The notes beneath the pieces are model-generated. The model did not search any database, had not been told where the DNA came from, and worked only from the letters and a program-made list of their open reading frames with translations. DNA of 9,536 bases from Planctomycetota bacterium (GTDB lineage Bacteria > Planctomycetota > Phycisphaerae > WQYP01), in the NCBI GenBank assembly GCA_021838985.1, contig JAKCCC010000043.1:1-9536 (forward strand), read 5' to 3'. The position numbers and the translations under genes were made by a program. Shown one piece after another: positions 5,887-9,536 of the stretch; within the stretch, counting starts at the first letter, position 1, and each line of letters starts with the position of its first letter.

Positions 5887-6499
5887 GTTGCGTAGGCCCG
5901 GGCACGAATATACGGGGGGGATTCGATCGCGGTTGAAACGCCCTATCTTTTCCCGCCGGGTCTTAGCGAGATCCGCGGCTCCATGCCAGAAGTCGCTACT
6001 CCCCACATCGCCGATCGTGGTAAAAATATGGTGTCCCGTAACGCTCAGACTACGCCAGCAATGCCCGCCGCCGCTGGGCAGTTGGCCGGCGGGAATGCTG
6101 GGGATGATTTGCCCGCGCGTAGACCGGCGCCGTTGTCGTGGATTTTGTAGCTCGCCCCGGACTGGGCCGACGAGAGCCAGTCGTGGCGGTAGACCATCGC
6201 CTGAATGCTTCCGAAGCCGGCAAGAAACACGGGGTTTTTCTGGAAATAACCACGCTGGTCCGAGTCGCCTGACAGGTCGATCCACCGGTGGTTCGGTTCG
6301 CTGACGAATAGCCGGCCCTAGGCGTCAAACGGCAGGAAACGGGCGGCGCCCAATCCGTGGTGCACCAGCGTGACGCGGTACCCGGGGCGAACGGCAAAAG
6401 CCGGTACGCCGGGGCCTAGCGCCGGCGGCGCTGCGGCTCCAACCGGCCCGGCAGAGCCAGACCGAATGACCAGACGCCGGCGAAGAAGAATACCTTCAA
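5887..6499 (-). pseudogene. Degraded PQQ-type glucose/sorbosone dehydrogenase (frameshifted, truncated)
   Basis: Three - strand frames join into one N-terminal half of a secreted GSDH-type beta-propeller dehydrogenase. Frame 1 from TTG 6499 gives a signal-peptide-like start (MKVFFFAG, then FGLALPG). Near 6445-6425 it must shift to frame 2, which reads PGYRVTLVHHGLGAARFLPFDA, an in-frame TAG at 6320-6318, then GRLFVSEPNHRW and YKIHDNGAGLRA. Near 6115 it shifts to frame 3: GQIIPSIPAGQLPSGGGH, HHIFTTIGDVGSSDF, then AADLAKTRREKIGRFNRD and a trailing CPGLRN. The GGGH, IGDxGSSDF and KIGRFNRD stretches fit the family's G-G-x-H, GD and GK-I-x-R-x-x-x-D landmarks. About 205 of an expected 350-450 residues remain; the C-terminal half is gone before the NagB-LmbE stop. 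Two frameshifts, a stop and the truncation make it non-functional. Family assignment is inferred from motifs. Confidence 0.7.
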
Positions 6500-6522
6500 A
6501 CGCGCCCTTGCGGCGCTTCTGG

Positions 6523-7578
6523 TTACAGCCCTACGTGCACGTCGAAACCTTCGGCGCGGACCTGTTTGACCAGCGCGTGCAGGGCGTCGACCGTTCTCTT
6601 GAGCCGGTGCGTCACATCCAACAGGGCGTTGTACAGGCGCGGATCATTCACGAAGCGCCCGGCGGTGCCATGGCCGGCGGCGATGGTGGCGGTGATGGTA
6701 TTGATATGGCTTAGAATTTGCGACAGCTGGAGGCTCAGCGCTACGACCTGCTCGCGAATGACTTTCGCCGCGCGATCCACCTGCCCAGCGGCGTCGCCCG
6801 CCTGGGCGATCGCGCCATGAAAGGCGCCGGCGGCGGCGTTGAAGTGTTGGAGCGTCGCTTTCAATTCGCGTGAAGCTGCGGCCGCGTTGGCGATGATCTC
6901 CCGCACCTGGTGTTGTAGTTTTCGATCGGCCAGCAGGCGGTTCAGAGAATTGACGGTGGTATTAAGCCGCTGTATTAAAGCACTGATGTTATTCATATCG
7001 GCGGCAATCGGCGCCTCTCCGGTCCGTTCCGGCTGGCTCAGAGCCACGGGCTTAAGCAGCGTATGCAGATCGTCAGCCACGTGATCCAACTTGGCGCTTA
7101 GCCGGTCGAAACGCCAGGCGATGGTGGAAAAATCCCGGATCACGGCCGGCGGCAGCAATGACGGCGACGCCACGGTGGCGGGCAGCCGGGCGGTGCCGTC
7201 CGTTGGTAGAAAGCGTTTCGCCGGCGGGATGGGAATGGTCATAGCCACATAAGAAGCGCCAATGGTTTGGGCCCCGATCCGGACTTGGGTGTTCACGGGC
7301 AGCCGTACGCTCTGATAGATATTCAGCACGACACGCGCGCCCCGCAGATTGTGGGCCAAGGTAACTTCGGCCACCGAACCGACGATCACGCCATTGAGAT
7401 CCACCGGATCGCCGGCATTAAGCCGGTCGGCGTTGGGCGCCAGCAAGGTCACGTGATAGGGCGCGTACGGACCGATTGGGGGCAGTCGCCCCAGCAGAAA
7501 CGCTCCCCAGGTGAGCAACCCGGCGGCAATCAAAATGGTTATACCGACGATGGTGTTGCGGAACTTTTCATTAATCAT
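6523..7578 (-). CDS. MlaD/MCE family lipid-transport substrate-binding protein
   Basis: A 351-residue protein with one N-terminal membrane helix (about residues 9-29, after MINEKFRNT), a single MCE domain (about 40-117, containing LNAGDPVDLNGVIVGSV and IGAQTIGASYV), and a long Ala/Leu/Gln-rich helical C-terminus (about 145-345). Proteins of this build sit in the inner membrane, project into the periplasm, and form hexameric rings that pass phospholipids between membranes with an MlaE permease and MlaF ATPase. Neither partner is in the window. ATG 7578 is chosen because MINEKFRN is the usual family N-terminus; ATG 7608 would add ten residues and lies 21 bp after the glycosyltransferase stop. 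The gene probably shares a transcript with that glycosyltransferase. Downstream lies only the dead dehydrogenase gene. Confidence 0.88.
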   Translation of the reverse strand: MINEKFRNTIVGITILIAAGLLTWGAFLLGRLPPIGPYAPYHVTLLAPNADRLNAGDPVDLNGVIVGSVAEVTLAHNLRGARVVLNIYQSVRLPVNTQVRIGAQTIGASYVAMTIPIPPAKRFLPTDGTARLPATVASPSLLPPAVIRDFSTIAWRFDRLSAKLDHVADDLHTLLKPVALSQPERTGEAPIAADMNNISALIQRLNTTVNSLNRLLADRKLQHQVREIIANAAAASRELKATLQHFNAAAGAFHGAIAQAGDAAGQVDRAAKVIREQVVALSLQLSQILSHINTITATIAAGHGTAGRFVNDPRLYNALLDVTHRLKRTVDALHALVKQVRAEGFDVHVGL

Positions 7579-7629
7579 ACCAGGTTCCCATGGAGGCCCA
7601 TCGGGCATTATGGGGCTTTAGTCTCGCCA

Positions 7630-8718
7630 TTATCGGATCGAAAGGCAACTCTGGATAGCCGCCCAGACCGCGTCCACGGGCAGCTTGGCCAGAGTGGCGG
7701 CCGGATCCGGAGCGGCGGCGCGGTAAGCACCAGGTTGGCCGAAGCACAGGACATGTTCCGTTTGACCATAAGGGCCAACGGAACTGGTCGCGGTGGGGCC
7801 ATACAAACCCACCAGAGGGCGGCCCAAAGCCGCGGCGACGTGGAGCGGGCCGGTGTCGTTGCCAATCACGATGCGGCAGCGTGACAGCAGGGCGATCAAT
7901 TCCGCTAAGGTGGTTTGCCCGGCCAGATTCAACGGAAGGTTTCCCCGGCTCGACAACGACCGACTTAAGGCAATGTTGGTCTGCTCCAGCACCGCCCGGC
8001 AAAGCGCCGTTTCCGCGACGGAACCAACGAGAGCCACTTGATAGCCCGTCTCGACCAGGCGGCTTGCGATTTGGGCATAGCCGGCCGGGGCCCAGCACTT
8101 TGCGGGCCAGCGGGCGCCGGGAATTAGCGCCGCCAGCGGGCGATCCCCCGCGAGACGGGCTTGCATGCGGCCCAGCGCTTGGGCCTGAATGGGAACGCGG
8201 AACTCGGCCGGCGTTGCCGCCTCGCCCAAGGGGCGCAGCAGGCGGCGCATGCGTATGACCGCCAGGTGGTCGCTCCGCGCGACATTCACCCGGTCCGTAT
8301 ACCACCAGGCCGCGCCTTCGCGGGCGTCGGCGAAGCCGATGCGCCGCGGCGCTCCGCTTAGCCAGCCGAGCAGGGCGCTGCGCAGCAATCCCTGGGCATC
8401 CAACACGAGGTCGTAGTGTTTGCGACGCAGTTGCCGCACCAGCGAGAACAACGCGGCGCTGTGGCGAGGATTAAGCCACCAGTGGGCGAGGCCCCGGCGC
8501 TCAAACCAGATCAACTCATCAATGGCATCATGCCCCTTGAGCAGATCGGCGAACGCGGGCGCGATCAGCCAGTCAATTCGACTTTGCGGATAGAGCCTTT
8601 TCAGATCGCACAGCAGCGGCAGCGTGGCGGCTACGTCGCCCAGGGAGCTGGGTTTAATGATCAGCAAGCGGCGCGGCACGGCCGCCGGAATCACAACACG
8701 ACGACGCAATGGCACCAA
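7630..8718 (-). CDS. GT9 family glycosyltransferase (LPS heptosyltransferase-like)
   Basis: A 362-residue GT-B enzyme of family 9, resembling WaaC/WaaF, which add heptose from ADP-heptose to the lipopolysaccharide core on the cytoplasmic face of the inner membrane. Motifs: KPSSLGD (22-28; the Asp corresponds to the catalytic Asp of WaaC's K-x-SS-x-GD), YDLVLDAQGLLRSALL (102-117), NDTGPLHVAAALGRP (287-301, donor-binding region) and GPTATSSVGPYG (307-318). Length is within the family range. TTG 8718 and GTG 8715 are both possible starts, with AGGCGG/GGAAAG just upstream. The first 16 residues are Arg/Val/Pro-rich and precede the usual start of the fold. The neighbour mlaD supports a role in envelope building. 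The acceptor and the exact sugar are not determined by the sequence. Confidence 0.88.
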   Translation of the reverse strand: MVPLRRRVVIPAAVPRRLLIIKPSSLGDVAATLPLLCDLKRLYPQSRIDWLIAPAFADLLKGHDAIDELIWFERRGLAHWWLNPRHSAALFSLVRQLRRKHYDLVLDAQGLLRSALLGWLSGAPRRIGFADAREGAAWWYTDRVNVARSDHLAVIRMRRLLRPLGEAATPAEFRVPIQAQALGRMQARLAGDRPLAALIPGARWPAKCWAPAGYAQIASRLVETGYQVALVGSVAETALCRAVLEQTNIALSRSLSSRGNLPLNLAGQTTLAELIALLSRCRIVIGNDTGPLHVAAALGRPLVGLYGPTATSSVGPYGQTEHVLCFGQPGAYRAAAPDPAATLAKLPVDAVWAAIQSCLSIR

Positions 8719-8762
8719 GCTTTCCGCCTATCTTGCATACACATATATAGCCCCCGGTCGAA

Positions 8763-8806
8763 GCGCCGCCCCGGAGACCTTGTCGGGGTAGGGGTCCGGG
8801 CGGCGC
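8763..8806. repeat. Strong GC-rich stem-loop between dus and the glycosyltransferase
   Basis: GCGCCGCCC (8763-8771) is perfectly complementary to GGGCGGCGC (8798-8806), and the stem extends inward with GGA/TCC and CC/GG around a small bulge. It lies 29 bp after the dus stop on the - strand. No T-run follows it in that direction, so it may act as a Rho-independent-like barrier, an mRNA-stabilising hairpin or a repeat. It suggests that dus and the glycosyltransferase gene are not a simple operon. Confidence 0.45.
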
Positions 8807-8834
8807 CCCAAGGCCCCGTGGTCAGGGCAGTCGC

Positions 8835-9536
8835 TCATATTTTGCCGGCGTCGGGATCGCGATCAAAGGCGTCTTCCCCGCCGCCGGAGCCCTCGCGGTA
8901 CGGCTCGCCGGCGGCGTCAGGCGCTTCGCCGCTCGCCTTGTCGAGTCGCCTTTCTTGGCGACCGGGACCCTCCACTACATAATGCTTAGCTAAGACATTT
9001 TCCCAGTCGGCACGCGATCGCACTGCGATAAATTCCTGCCAGACCTGCGCGCTCCGCGGATGCCACCGCGCATATTTGATTCCCATTTTGCGCATGTGTC
9101 GCGCAGCCTGCTCCTGCGGATAAAGCCTTAAAGCCAGATCGAAGTGTTCCCGCAGGGCGTCACGCTGTTCATGAATCCGCGGCGGCGCCGGGGGCGGATC
9201 GCCCGCCAGAAGCGCGGCCAGTTGCCGGAAGATCCAGGGGTTGCCGATGGCGCCGCGGGCGATCCATATCCCGTCTACGCCGGTCTGCCGATACATCCTC
9301 AACGCATCCTGCGCGGTATAGACATCGCCACTGCCGAAGACGGTCAGGCCCGGATAGCGCCGCTTGAACTGCCGCAGGAAATTCCAATCCGCCCGCCCGG
9401 TGTATTTCTGCACCACCGTCCGGGCGTGCACCGTGAGCGCGGCGAATTCCAGCCTGACGGCATGGGCGCTGACGATGTCAAACCACTCCGCGGCCTGGCT
9501 GGAGCCATCCAGAGCCTGGCGCAGTTTGAGCGTTAA
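8835..9536 (-). CDS. dus: tRNA-dihydrouridine synthase, C-terminal part (gene continues past window end)
   Basis: 233 codons are visible and the 5' end lies beyond 9536. The reading frame stays open to the window edge (LTLKLR is the first visible segment), so the GTG at 9431 is internal rather than the start. Dus enzymes are FMN-dependent and reduce specific uridines in tRNA to dihydrouridine with NADPH. Visible fragment motifs: LTLKLR (1-6, active-site Lys in the family's V-x-x-K-x-R strand), LTVHART (34-40, FMN/substrate His), TGRADW (46-51), FGSGDV (67-72) and IARGAIGNPWIF (92-103, phosphate-binding end of the TIM barrel), then the helical C-terminal domain (HMRKMGIKYARWHP, 147-160). The catalytic Cys is in the unseen part. 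After about residue 187 there is a Gly/Glu/Arg-rich tail of some 46 residues that is not part of the usual fold. Confidence 0.92.
   Translation of the reverse strand, partial: LTLKLRQALDGSSQAAEWFDIVSAHAVRLEFAALTVHARTVVQKYTGRADWNFLRQFKRRYPGLTVFGSGDVYTAQDALRMYRQTGVDGIWIARGAIGNPWIFRQLAALLAGDPPPAPPRIHEQRDALREHFDLALRLYPQEQAARHMRKMGIKYARWHPRSAQVWQEFIAVRSRADWENVLAKHYVVEGPGRQERRLDKASGEAPDAAGEPYREGSGGGEDAFDRDPDAGKI
8945..8962. repeat. GTCGCC/GGCGAC palindromic repeat, copy 5, within the dus 3' tail
   Basis: GTCGCC (8945-8950) and GGCGAC (8957-8962) are inverted around TTTCTT. The arms match the other four copies in the window. Here they encode part of the low-complexity tail of Dus (RQERRL), so the tail may derive from a repeat that entered the 3' end of the gene. 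Confidence 0.4.

Noticed and set aside
5879..6304. + strand open frame of 141 codons
   Set aside because: It is the antisense shadow of the dehydrogenase pseudogene, whose motifs read on the - strand.
7267..7884. + strand open frame of 205 codons
   Set aside because: It spans the antisense of both mlaD and the 3' end of the glycosyltransferase, with no domain features.
1..9536. CRISPR array or rRNA genes
   Set aside because: No regularly spaced direct repeats and no rRNA-like conserved segments were seen; the palindromes present are dispersed single copies.

Overview
The window looks like the chromosome of a GC-rich Gram-negative bacterium. The outer-membrane-type genes (an LPS-type glycosyltransferase of family GT9 and an MlaD/MCE lipid-transport protein), a NagB-LmbE fusion and a decayed glucose/sorbosone dehydrogenase would suit the Planctomycetota or a related phylum. 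That placement is inference from gene content only; no phylogenetic marker is present beyond one tRNA.

Left part (1-1240): two copies of a GTCGCC/GGCGAC palindromic repeat, a doxX-family membrane protein gene with a good ribosome binding site and a candidate promoter/operator, a gene-free 177-bp spacer, and a tRNA-Ala(TGC). Centre-left (1201-3190): a compact restriction-modification module just downstream of the tRNA. A D12-class adenine-N6 DNA methyltransferase (+) converges on a NotI-like restriction endonuclease (-), and their 3' ends overlap by 21 bp. The methyltransferase is preceded by a strong Shine-Dalgarno sequence that serves a six-codon mini-ORF, not the gene itself. This RM pair is the most unusual system in the window: it couples a nuclease of the NotI fold family with an adenine methylase, which could not protect a pure G/C NotI site.

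Centre (3190-3880): a gene-free stretch of about 700 bp holding perfect hairpins, two more palindromic repeats, and a 162-bp MITE-like element with 18-bp perfect terminal inverted repeats flanked by TA. Then (3881-5830) comes a large + strand gene fusing a glucosamine-6-phosphate deaminase-like (NagB/SIS) domain to a LmbE/PIG-L deacetylase-like domain. The deaminase half has lost one of the classical catalytic aspartates.

Right part (5887-9536), all on the - strand: dus (tRNA-dihydrouridine synthase, its 5' end outside the window), a GT9 heptosyltransferase-like gene, mlaD-like, and a frameshifted remnant of a PQQ-type sugar dehydrogenase. GT9 and mlaD are close enough (51 bp) to be co-transcribed, and both point to outer-membrane biogenesis. 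The dehydrogenase remnant lies directly behind mlaD and appears to be a dead gene.
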